Origin: Megalonaias nervosa
Lineage: Eukaryota; Mollusca; Bivalvia; Unionida; Unionidae
Assembly (NCBI GenBank): GCA_016617855.1
Contig: JAECUM010009704.1
Location: forward strand, 1 to 64,000
Direction of reading: 5' to 3'
DNA: 64,000 nucleotides
Each line of letters begins with the position of its first letter. Position 1 is the first letter of the stretch. A program made the translations under genes and the position numbers. This document shows, in pieces, positions 1 to 12,200 of this stretch. The notes under the pieces are model-generated. The model was not told where the DNA came from. It worked only from the letters and a program-made list of their open reading frames with translations, and ran no database searches.

Positions 1-299
1 GCTATCAGCAACTTTATGTATGCATTCATGTATGTGCAGAGTGAGAGCATTTTTTTTTACAACTTTTGAAAATAGTAGTAATATAATACTGTAAATAACA
101 TTTTCATGATGCATTCATTATTCTGAGCAAATTCAACTAATTGACGGAGTCCGCATTATTAAATTTCCCTAGTATTAAAAGAGAACCGATTCTGCGCTGT
201 GTTCGGAACAATTATTAGACCCTAACCATTATTTACTGCAGGGTAGAAACTGGTAGAAATGGGCTACTTCCTGCCATGAGTTCTGTTTGACAGGGGTTG

Positions 300-516
300 T
301 GACCGTAATGGTGAAAATAAAGGTTAATTCGCCTGATTGGATTCATGCGATGGTCGTCCGAGAGTGAAGCGTTGGTACGTTACTGTTTTTTGAATGGATA
401 TGTGTAGTTTTTCAGTCTTCTTGCGATTCTGAAGCGATAAAAGACGCGTGAGAAAAGTCGAATCGAGCGGAGGGTTGTTGTCACGCTTGCATTCCTTGTG
501 TTAATTTATCATACCG
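300..516 (+). promoter_or_regulatory. possible promoter and 5' UTR exon of the VWA gene
   Basis: This patch is visibly richer in CpG than the surrounding AT-rich DNA and ends in a good splice-donor sequence (CCG|GTAAGG, exon end at 516). The first coding exon of the VWA gene starts with an acceptor at 6176 and only five bases before its ATG, so a non-coding upstream exon is expected. Linking the two is inference; no core promoter motif was identified. Confidence 0.2.
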
Positions 517-1689
517 GTAAGGTGATTTCATGTTCTCAGAAATTTCGTCGTGCTTTATTGATAAAACTGCAGACTCCTGTGATGTTATGACCCGTGTTAA
601 CAATATTTATCGATTTATTTTAGTACCATTTATGTTCTGGGGGTAATTTATTACTTTACTATGTTCTTAGTGCCGAATTTTTAACACTTAGAGCATCTTA
701 GTGCTTCTTATTAATTTTCAGTGGTGTTTACCAGGACCCTACAGCCTAAAAATTGAGGTTTTTTTTATATACTGGTATGACAGAAGTGAATGCTGGCCAT
801 TTGGGACAAAATTAAGGGCTACAGGGCTCTCAAAAGTTTCAGGATGATCATGAAAAGTCCTAGATTCTCCAGTCATGGAACTCAGGAGTACCCAGCCAAT
901 TTTTGAGAGATTCTGACATAAACATGGGAGACTTTCACTCTCTAGAGGATTGCATTCATAGCCGTTTATAATATCAGACTCACAAGAAAATATTTATAGT
1001 AAATGGAATGTTAAGTTTCAGTATAATCCATGTAAATTTATTATAAAAAATATTTTTACCCCTACAACATTACTAAGAACAAAAAATAAACATCAAGAAT
1101 AAATTCATCAACAATTAGTTTAAATCCCAAGAACGATCATTTTCAGTGCAATAAAGATATTTCTGCAAGTAAAATTGTATCTCCATTCACATCAAAGAAC
1201 TTACACAAGTAAATACCTGGAATTACACTCTACTGTATGTATAAACATAAAATAACATCATTAAATGAAACGAAGTAGGAATTTGAAAATATACCAAGGA
1301 TATGTTCCAAAAGATAATTTAAATGTAGTTAGTAAACATTGTTAAATGCCTTCAAAGTTGGTCCTTATGAATAAAGAGGTGATATAACATAGGCTGTAGT
1401 AAAAAGATGAATTAATCTTGGTACATTTACAGGACCTATATAGCTTGATATTCCAGATGTGAACTGTTGACAAGATAATTTTACAGCTGCTTTCTAAGGT
1501 ACTGATAATCAAATTTCACTCGTCAGATGGAACTTTTGCCAAAATGTTTTGCCTTTTGTTGGCATTGGTGTAATTTTCATCACAAGTCAGCATCCCGAAA
1601 ATGAAAACAGATTTAGTCAGGTTGTTCTACACTGTTTTAAAAGTCTCTACTGATACTGTTGTACAAATCACACATACTTAAATAACAGT

Positions 1690-1691
1690 TG

Positions 1692-1747
<56 letters not shown>

Positions 1748-1763
1748 GTTATTATTATTGTTA

Positions 1764-1816
<53 letters not shown>

Positions 1817-1826
1817 GTTATTATTA
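1690..1826. repeat. (TTA)n microsatellite
   Basis: About 45 tandem TTA/ATT triplets with a few TTG interruptions. Read in different frames it yields poly-Leu, poly-Asn and poly-Ile ORFs that are artefacts. Confidence 0.95.
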
Positions 1827-4553
1827 TGGCATCTAATTGATTTGTCTGTATGTGTATTATCCAAATCAAACTCTGACAAAGTTTTGATTACTCTCTTGAC
1901 TTAAATCTCATGATTTATGTCATCAACAATTTAATTTAAACACAGTTGCAACTAAATAGGGCATTAATTCTTTGCTAACAAATGCAGGTGCTTACATACA
2001 AACTCTTTAGAATCAGTTTCTTTGAAGTACATTAGAATAGCCTATAGAATGCCAGTCCTTTTGACAAGATAATTACAGTAATCAGGATTCACTGCTAATT
2101 AATCACACTGGCTTATTGCCTGTTTACTCTGCAGCTGAAGCTGTTAGCTCTTCTACAGATTGGATACTGCTGACCAGAATATAAAAAGAGGGAACATCCT
2201 GGGGAAATCGAGGCATGTCACTGGGACATGTTACTGGGAGAAAGGGTGCATCCTTTGAGAATTTAATATGTATTTGACCCAGAAGCACAGGAGATATTGT
2301 TGTTTGGTCAAAATTCAAGCTGAAGCTTAGCAAGCAGATGAAAAGTCCTTTGGATGTTCTGAATTATTGTAGAAAATAATTTTGTCAGACTTAATTAAGA
2401 AGACATTACTTTTTGTGTCAGAATCATCAATGAAAACAATACACATTTTCCACAGTGTCGGTTCTGGCATGCAGGTAGAATAATAATCACGTTTAAACAG
2501 AATCATTTCATGTTCCAGTGGTGTAATTGTTTACAAGATTTTGTAAATGTGACAGATTTAAGGAGTACTACTAATTGTATTACTAGGACAGAATGATAAT
2601 TTCAAACTGACAAGGTTTGAAAAGGTTTTGCACCCTAATTTGATGATTACCTGGTAGTTGGCAGCCCGTATTGAACATTGTTGCACAGATTAGACTGTAA
2701 TTGCTTTAGTCATAACATTCTTAATTTTGTGCCTTTTTCCTTACAAAAGTATATCCATACACAATCAAATAGTTTCATTTTTCAGAATCTGTTGAGGTCA
2801 ACAGATTTTAAAAGAGAAAGTGAATTGACTTGATTGTATCAGGATATACTTCTGTAAGGAAAAGAGCAACATTATCAATATGGCCAATTAACTGTGTGAG
2901 ATATTTTTGAAAATTTGGCTTCTAGTTCCATTGTTAACAGCTGATGGAACATGCGATACAGCAACAATTGTTTAGGCAGTAAGCTGTCATATCCCCTCCC
3001 ACAATCATACGTATCAAGATAAATGTCTAACATTGTAGGACTATTGCTCAGCCTGCAGATAGTGGCCTCCCATGTGATATTTTTTATAGCATAATAATAC
3101 AAGGACAGTAACTTTCAGGACAGTTGTAACTGTGAATAAGGTTAATTTGTAGAAAATACAGTAGAACCTTTTTGTAGAAGACAACAAAACAATGGTCTCT
3201 CGAGCAGTGTTGTAATGTCATGTTGGAGGCCATTTTTTCATGTAATAGATCAGTTTGTGTGTTGAGAATGTGGTATCTCAATACAGGTAATCTTTCATTG
3301 CAGTGGTCTTTAAAGACAAGTGATCTTTCATAGCAGCGGTCTTTCAAGATATGTTTTGCTGTATTGCAGGTTCAAATAATATGGAGACATTAACTTCCAG
3401 CCCCAGTGTTTCAATACAGTTGCAACTGTAGGCATGGTTAAACATATATCAGGAGACTATTTGGTAACTTTTGTCCGCAATCATGAATACTGGTTTTTTG
3501 TTTCTGTTTCTCTTGATGATTAATATGAAATGGACAAAGATAAAGATTATGGCAGCTGATGGCTTGTGCCATCACTGACTGACTTTGGGTATGACACAAA
3601 GCCAAAAATGAGGGCAGCTAATTGAGGTGACATCACTGAAAGACATTGTGTATGACAATATGGTGATGGGTTGCAGTGAAATATGGAAATGTGCTTAGTG
3701 TTAGTGAGTGAAAATCAACTAACAGTGCATTATATAATATATATATCTTAAAATTTTTGTACATAAAAAGTAAATTTGACGTTTATTTCAAACTCTTTAC
3801 TGTTTTTTAATGACTTGTAGTGTTTCTGATATGTGTTGGTCTCTGGACATTGATGAACTATTCAGATTATTGGTCGAGTTTTCATTGTAGCATTCAGACA
3901 GATCGACCAATACTGAAAATCGCATTTAATTGCTTTGATTCATAATATGAATCTTTGATGCAGATTAAAATAATGACATCAGGGCTTGTCCACAACCTTT
4001 ATTGTTTACAAAAATTAATCTTGTTTTAGATTTGCTGAATCATCACCTGCTGACTGGTGGAAGTATGCTTTATATGCAAGCAATAATGCATTAGTAAATT
4101 CAAATTGGTGTTACAAATCAATGAATGCAGTGCACAATCGTCACCTGAATTACAGGGTTATAAGTGATATGCAGATAAGGGTAATTGTTTTGTGCAAGGA
4201 TAGGACAAGTAGATATGCTGGTCAAATGTTGTCTGTTACGATGTATGTCATGGTCTCATTCAGTCAGGATAGTTTTTTTATTTCAGTCGTCGTAAAATAT
4301 ATAAATCAGGTTTTCGTACCACAAGAATCAATGTTCTAGGACTCCAAGCACTTGTTTATTATATTTTATAATCTAATTATCTGATCAAGTAAACATCCTC
4401 TGATATAATTGATGTCTTAAAACATAAACTTGCAGTCATTTTATAATTATTCAGATAGTCTTTGTCAATCCAGTGTGGTATTAGTTAATACTTTCCTTAA
4501 TTTTTACATTTGTCTACATCAGCTGAACATTAAACATTTAAATAGTAGATTTT

Positions 4554-4871
4554 ACTCGGTGGCCTAGCGGTTAGAGCATCCACCTCTGATGCAGGAGGTC
4601 ACTGGTTCGAACCCTGGCTGAGTCAAAACAAAGACTTATAAAAATGGTACTAACAAGTGCCTCGCTAGGCGCTGAGCATCAAGAGGTTAGTGTTAGGACT
4701 GGTCGGCCTGGTGTCAGGATAATGTGATTGGGTGGGACATGATGCTGCATGTCTGTGGCATGATACCCCAGTGCTGGACATCATTATAAACTGCCACGCT
4801 GCAGAAATCATAGCAATACAACTGAAAAATTGTTGCAACTACGTTAAAAATCCAAATCACACACACACACT
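4554..4871 (+). mobile_element. SINE family A, full-length copy (tRNA-derived head, conserved core, CA tail)
   Basis: The head (about 4556-4626) carries a pol III A box (TGGCCTAGCGGTTAGA) and a B box (GGTTCGAACCC). It is followed by a body of about 240 bp that starts around GGACTGGTCGGCCTGGTGTC, and by a (CA)n tail. Two more copies of the body occur at 35178-35371 and 55428-55750. A conserved central domain after a tRNA head is typical of deeply conserved metazoan SINE superfamilies (V, Nin-DC and similar); which one applies cannot be settled from the window. Confidence 0.85.
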
Positions 4872-6176
4872 TAAAATCTTTCATCAGCATCAAGTACAAA
4901 ATCCAACGCATAAATGTTATCCGTCATTGAATTATGATTTTATTGGGCTTTTAAATAGTATTTACTGTAAACTTTTTTAATAAGAAAGTTTCTTTTCAAA
5001 TGTTTTCACTGAAAGGTTAATTATCTAATGTCAGCATAATTTTTCTCAGACATTTTACATATATGGTATATGCAGTATCTTTTATAAGAGAAATCCTAGA
5101 AAAAATATCATTTAAACTGATTAAATTTTGAATATTTCTTTTGTCAGTCAGGTTCAGAATTTTCTTAGCCTTATTTTGAATAAGAACTGGTTGCAAAGAA
5201 AATTTTTACTGAAACATATATATGGTAAATCACATACAGGGAAGTAAATAATTAAGTTATGAGGAAAGTATTAGTGGCAGGAAAGTAATCAGATAATTAA
5301 TGCTTTCTAATTTGTTTTTATATAATTTTATTGTTAAAATTAAATTGTTCCTTTGTTTTTAGTTCTGCCAAATTTCTGAATAAAGAATTTTTAAACAATT
5401 GCATATGTATTTGAATTTGTTACGTAAAATACTGAAAAAATTGTGTTAAATTCACTAAACTCTGTAACACATTTCTGTCAGCCAATGAAATTGATCATCT
5501 TGTGCTTCCTTGTTATTGAGTGCACTCTGTTCAGCAAGCCACATTCAGATGTACTTGATTCAGTCAGTCTAAAGTCAGCCAAAAGGATCTTCTATCTTTT
5601 CTTTATATGGTCTTTTTATGTGATCTGTGGATGCCATAAACGTAGCTTTTTTGCATCAAAGATGACAAATTTAGGTGAGTGGTACCAAAACAGATGCAAT
5701 CTCAAGAGAACCAGTTGGAAATTATCTCTTGAGATCATGTATCTGTAATATGTGCACATGTTTGTATTTATCCAATGCTACGTTCTCATGGTCTGTTCTA
5801 GTACCAAAAATTTAAGGGGAAATGCACTTTCCACATCATTTGAAAAATGGGTAATTTTTTAAACATAGGAGCAATTTTTTAAAGCAACAAAATTCAGATC
5901 TTGTAAATCAAGTACATAATGTGCAATTTTCATGCATTTAGTTGATGAAAAGCTCAGAAACTTTATTCAATAATTAAATTTCAGCTAATGAAAAATGTTC
6001 AAATAAAGGAGAAAAATTTAAAGAATATCTTTTTGGTAATACAGTCTTTAGAGTTTTAAATGAAAAAATGCATTGCTACAATGTACCTGTCAAACAGTGT
6101 CTTTGCATTGGATAAAAATATCTTATTTTGCCTGGTATATTGTGTGTCATTATCATTAGCATGATATCTGTTTCAG

Positions 6177-6260
6177 AAGAGATGTCTCAAGGAGGTAATT
6201 TCATTCAGAACAACCTGGATGACTCGGATGGGGAGACCCCAGTGGAAAATCAACAACCAA
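6177..6260 (+). CDS. VWA-protein gene, coding exon 1 (start codon at 6182)
   Basis: The exon is bounded by an acceptor (TTTCAG, ending 6176) and a donor (A|GTGAGT, intron from 6261). The ATG at 6182 opens 26 codons plus one base, encoding an acidic, Asn/Gln-rich start ([18 protein letters not shown] and so on). The leftover phase-1 base pairs with the two-base start of the exon at 17063. No hydrophobic signal sequence is present. Only AAGAG precedes the ATG within the exon, so the 5' UTR must come mostly from an upstream exon. An in-frame upstream start on an unseen exon cannot be excluded. Confidence 0.7.
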
Positions 6261-9200
6261 GTGAGTTTTAAATGCAAAATGTTGGAGGTTTTACCGAGGT
6301 GGTCAGAATCAAGGCGTTTGATTATATTACATGATTTTATGCTAGGAGACAATTTGGATGAAAAATAGTCTCCCCAGGGCCTGTCATTCCACCCCTAAAA
6401 AGAATGAAGTTGACTATGCTTTTCTTGAGTTGATGTCTTCCAAAAACCCACATCCACTTTTTTGCTTATTAGTGCGTTTTTATTCTGAGTATAATATTAA
6501 CTCTTGTGCCCTTTTCTGTTTAATGTAAAATGGTTATAACATTGTATTTTTATGTTTTTGCCAATTAAATGATTATTTATGCCTTACAGTTATGTTTCAA
6601 TATACAAGATTGTCATTGAAAATTCATACATGAAGCTTGAAGAAGTGAGTGACAGTAGATGCATCTGTATTGCAATCAAGAACAAATGATTACTCTTTTG
6701 AGGTTCATGTGCAGATTGCTTGTAAAGGTACACATTTATTTCATATTTCATCATGTACATAGGAGAAGAAAGGAGTTGTATATGTTACCCATCTTTTTAT
6801 AGCAATGTATTTATGAAGTTACTGTCTTTTGCAAAAACATGTATGAATTAGGCTTCCTCAGAGACTCATCTAGAAAAGTTTAAGTGTGTCGGAGGGGAGG
6901 TACTTTGGGAAACAAAAATCAGGGAAACAGTTAGAAAAAGCTTGTAGGATTTTGACAGTGGAAGTCCTGGGCCACATTTCTCTCAAAGATGAAAGTTCAT
7001 AATTTGAAAATCTGCAGACTTATTATTGAAAACTAGGATCCAGGGATGAGTAAATGGAAGTCTTTGAAACAGGGATTTTCTCTGCTAAGTGTTCTGCAAG
7101 ACATACCAATGTACATATAAAATATAACATTCTTGATGGCAGTATTGAATTGCTGGATTGTGGCCAGTAGATTATTAATGTAGACATTTTACGTTATAGA
7201 CACACATCATATTCATGAAGTGCTTTACATGTTTGTTATTGTTGTAAACCATTTTTTTCATAATCCTGTGTGTTGTGTTTTTCATTTTTATTGGACAGGA
7301 ACAAATGTTTTACAAGTAACATTGTATGAATAATTGAAAATTGTTATTTTGTTGAATATCCTGCCCTTGACCAACATACCATAAGTACTTGCGTACAAGT
7401 CGGTCCAAAGTAAATCAACCCTGATCTGCAGTCACATAATTTGCAGAAAGATCAGGATCATTGTTGTTTGTTCTACTGCTTAGTCCTAACAAACTGCACA
7501 GACCCAGATCAGCTGGCACATTATGTGATGACAGATTTGGGTTTATGCAGTTTGTAGTTGAATCCGACTTATATGTGAGTATAAGGGTATTTTACTTCCT
7601 GGATTGCAGAAATTTGATAGGATATTTTGTGAACAATGAAAATTTAAAACTTGTGCTATTGAGATAGAGTCCTCATCATCAGAATGTTGATCATTCCTCT
7701 TGAATGCCTCAAGCTTCTTGGTGACAAAGACTAGTTCATTGTACATTTGATTATATGACTGAGTGACTGAAAGAAGAGAACTGGTTTCTGCACAAGTACT
7801 GGCATATGACACTTGCATGGAACATCTGGAACTTTAACAAATAAAATGGTGAATATTAATTGGACATGCCATTACACTAGATGACCTGATTAATGTAGGA
7901 GTAATACGCCGACACAGTAATTTGTTTTGCACAATTTGAATGGATTAAAAAAATAATGCATTTTACGTTGAATTGTTGGCAGATATGCAGCTTATCTAGG
8001 GCTCTGCTTTTACATATGCTAGTGTATTATTTATTTGGATGCATTGTGGAAAAAGTTTTTAGTACTTTTATACAAGTGCCATGATGCTATAACATCAGCC
8101 ACATAGGGCAGCGGAAGGAAGTTTCCTGACACTGTCATGCATTGATTATCTTGTAAGATTACTAATTCACCCATAATTTCCAGGAACATAATAAGTATTA
8201 TTTTCCTTATTTGTTGTTAGTACATCTTAGTCACCATATTTTAGTGGGAGATTATTGTGATACTCTTTATTTATCTGTCTGTTTCTTTGCATGTTTGTCT
8301 ATATATTCAGTTTCTATCGTCTCATTCAAAATTAGTGGTTGAAAATTTACTAAGCATTGTTACATAGGTTAGCCATGTTGTAATCATCTGTAAATTCTAG
8401 GCCTCTCTCCCAGAGTCATTGGATGGGGTTAGAAGGTCAGATATAAAGAAATTGCCATTATATTGGCATTTTTTAATGTCATGTTGCCAACTTTATGCAT
8501 GTAATCCTAGCAGGAAGACATAATATATTTAATGGATTTTGGAATGTAGTTTGGAGGGCGGAGGCGGGATGTGGTAAAGTTCTCTTTTTGAACAAAATAA
8601 TAAAGTAACAAAATAATAAAGTACTTTTTGTATCTGTCCATGGTATTTTTAAATACCTGCTGTTAGGCAGACCATAATATGTTATCTTGTCTTTTCATCT
8701 GTCTGTCTGTTAACAATTTCATTTCTGCACAACAACTCATATTCTTAATCATCTACAGTTACAAAAAATGGTTTGCACTCGGGGTAAGAAAGAAGCCTAC
8801 TGAAATTAGATTCAAAAGGTCAAAGGTCAAGGTCATTTTTATGGACCAAAGAAAAGTGGTTTCAGAAAAATAATATTAGTTCTACATCACATTCCTGGAC
8901 CAAATGTTATGGATAGCCTGCACTTGGGGTAAGGAAGAAACCTATTCATTTTTGGGGTCAAAAGGTCAAAGTCACTGTGACTGACAGAAGAAAGCTGATT
9001 TCAGCAAAATAATGTTCTCATCTTGTGCTTGAACTAATCTTTGTGGTTAGCTTAAACTTGGGGTATAGAAAAATGCCAATTGATTTTGGGGTCAAAGGTT
9101 CAAAGGTTGAAGTCCCTGTAACTGCAGAAAGAAAAAAGGTTTCTGCACAATAACATACCTAGAACAATCCTTGTGGACAACTTGTATTTGGGGTAAGGAA

Positions 9201-12200
9201 AAAGTCTGTTTATTCTGGAGTCAGAAGCACAAAGGTCAAGATTTTTATAGTGAAAGAAAACTGAACACAACCTTAGTTCTATATTACAGACATGGACCAA
9301 ACTTTATGGATGGCTACAGCTTGCACTTGGATTAAACAAGAAACTGATTAGTTTTGCATTCAAAAGGTAAATGGAAACGGTCACTCTGACTGAAAGAAGA
9401 CTGGCTTTTATATAATAACTTTATTTCTTGACCATCTATACACATTTACCAGAGTTTGTGGAGGACTTGTACTTAAGGTATGGAAATGGTCAATTGATTT
9501 TGGGGTTATAAGCTCAAAGTTCAGGGTAATTATTGGGTTTTTGCAGAATAACTGTATTCTAAGTTACTTGTCTGATCTTTGTGGATGGTCTGCACTTAGA
9601 GCAATAAAGACACCTATACATTCTGGGGACAAACATACAGTAGCCACTGTCAAAGAAGTCTAATAAAAAATATACTTGTTTCTGCACAGTAAGTTTATGA
9701 ATATATTTTGTACACCATGATTGAAACATAAATGTTATAATTTAAAAATTCAGATTTTCTCCTTCACACGAAATGAATTAAAAGACCTTGCCTATCGTAA
9801 ATTCTCAAGAAATGAATGAATCCTATTGATACTTCTTTCTTTTGTGACATCACATACAGGGGTGCAGAAATCCATTGTCTGTATTGTCCATGTCAGAAAT
9901 TTTTTCTTATGGATAAGCAACTTTTTGCAAGGCTACTTGTCCATGGCCAAGTAAATTTGGCCTGTAACTTGAAAGGACAGTATTTCCCGTTTTGTCTGAG
10001 TGATATTTACACAAGTGCAATTCATACCTTCCAGCAAGTTCTATATGAGTGCATTGTATATTTACATAGTGTATGCTGAAAATTTTATAAATTAGGACTG
10101 AAACCAGCTGCAGCATCTATGGATACAACCAATGGCAGCAGACAGTACTGGTTTAGGTGGTGCTCTATAGTTTTTAATTTTGTATAGGGTTAGAATTTTA
10201 AAGAAAAAGAATTTTCTTGGGTTTCCTCGTTGGTTATACTGGCTATTTAAAAAAGACCTTGTATATCTCAGGTATTGTTCAAAGAACCTTTAATTCCCTT
10301 TATTTTGGTGTATGATTGATGGGTGTAATATGGGTTATAGAGTATGCAGCTTGGCCTGATTCCAGATGTGCACCTTTCAGAAAAGTGCTAGCTCCACTTG
10401 GTCATTTTCTCTTTCTGAACGTCAGAGGTAAATTGTAAAAAAAAAAAAAGAGCTGATAACTTATCTTACATTTTATATATTCGGTAATTTATTCATTGCC
10501 CTTTCAGAAGCTGGTATTGTGTAGTCTGGCAAAATTCATTTTCCCTATTTTAATAGCTGCTAAGGATAGTGTACTTTACACTAATTCAGGCTGATTTTTA
10601 GAGCACAAGGGAGTAGTCATTTTATTTAGCAGTGTGCTTACATCATGTACAATTTCCAAAAGTACAATATCCAAAGAAATGTCAGCCACATTACATCAAA
10701 GTAGCATAGAGGTATGCCAACATTCTCTCCACTGTACATGTTTTCAATGCAAACAACTTCACCTTACATAGGTCACTCTTTCAAAAGTACACAATAACTG
10801 GAGAGCGCCCCCTTGGGCAGTATCTTTTGATTGTTACATCAGAACAGATTTGATTGCCTGGAGGATAGGACTTCACTGCAGAATTTGCTGTTTGAACTGA
10901 TCATGGAATTCTTTGAAATCATTATGCGTTACTACCGGTATGATGAATTTTCCCAGAAATGCATCTGGATTGATAATCTTCCTATAAAGCTAGGGCCAAA
11001 TGTTGAATGAAAGTCAACAAAATGAGCTAAAACTAAATTTGACTTTTACAGAGAATACAATAAAACAAGAGAACATGAGTTCAAAGATTTTTGGCTGTAG
11101 GAGTTTCCTTGGCACTAGGCCAGTGATGCTCAAACAATCATATCCTGTAATAAATGTAAGAGATACCATTCAACTGCGGACAGAACCAGTGGCTTATTCA
11201 GAGAATAGATTATCACAAGGAAAGACACAATGTTGACACACCAAAAAGTGCAAAGCACAATAAATCTCAGTTAAAATTAGATAATGAAAAGGCCAAATCT
11301 GAGAAAAAAGAGAAGTTGTGGGAGATTTAGACAGTGATCAATAAATACCTGAGCCAAACGGTGCATTACAAAAAGATGTTTAATACAGCTTATGCTGTGG
11401 CAAAGCTGAGAAAATCTTGAGTAGACTATGAATTTCTTTGTCAGCTTATAATCAAAAACAGAATATCTTAAGTCCTACTGAAAAATGTGAAGGATGAAAT
11501 ATCTATTGCTAAATTCATATCCATCCTTTCAGATGCTAAATACTGATTCAGCAGTTATAGACCAAGAATGCACTCTCATTAGAGTTGTAGACCCTGGTTA
11601 TAAATATCCAAAAATAAGACAAAGTTGAAATAATATACAGTATATTTTACATGTCACAGATGCATATTGCATGCATTTAAATGGTGCAGCTTAATAAAAG
11701 AAAACGTTTTAACCAGTTAACATTCCTGTCTTCCACTATTCTTTTTAGCTATGAAAATATGGACAAGTGGGTCTTTTGTACAGAGAAGTAAATTTTTTAA
11801 TTGTCCATGGACAATTTAATTTTAACAAAATTTTGGCACCTGTGACATAAAATCAGTGATCAAGTGGAAGTGTTATGAAAAGGTTTTAATGGCGACAAAA
11901 CTTTATTACTTATTTTCATTTTACTGGTTAAATATTTACATTTCTATAATTCATCATGCATTATTATTTGAACTTATTGTTTTATGTTCCTCTGTCCTTT
12001 CAGGAGGCACTTATACAATTTTTGAGATAAACTGTGTCTTCTCTAATGACCACACATTGTTTTTACTAATTTGCCACTGCATTAAAAATTCCTTCTAAAA
12101 TCTACACTTTCATTTTTTTTAAACTGGTTATCTGTGTCTCTCGATATCATGTTTTCTGTAAACAAAAGTTACATTGTTAGTAACAGTAGTTGCAAAACTT

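Larger units (their letters stand above)
541..6176. other. putative 5' intron without genes
   Basis: AT-rich sequence with no credible coding exon. It holds an ATT microsatellite near 1.69-1.83 kb and a tRNA-headed SINE at 4554-4871, listed separately. The small ORFs here show no domain, no codon bias and no usable splice context. Confidence 0.5.

Noticed and set aside
1637..1904. Poly-Asn, poly-Ile and poly-Leu ORFs
   Set aside because: Translations of a TTA microsatellite in different frames.
4556..4626. tRNA-like sequence with A and B boxes
   Set aside because: Not a free tRNA gene: it continues into the SINE A body found at two other places, and the acceptor stem does not close cleanly.
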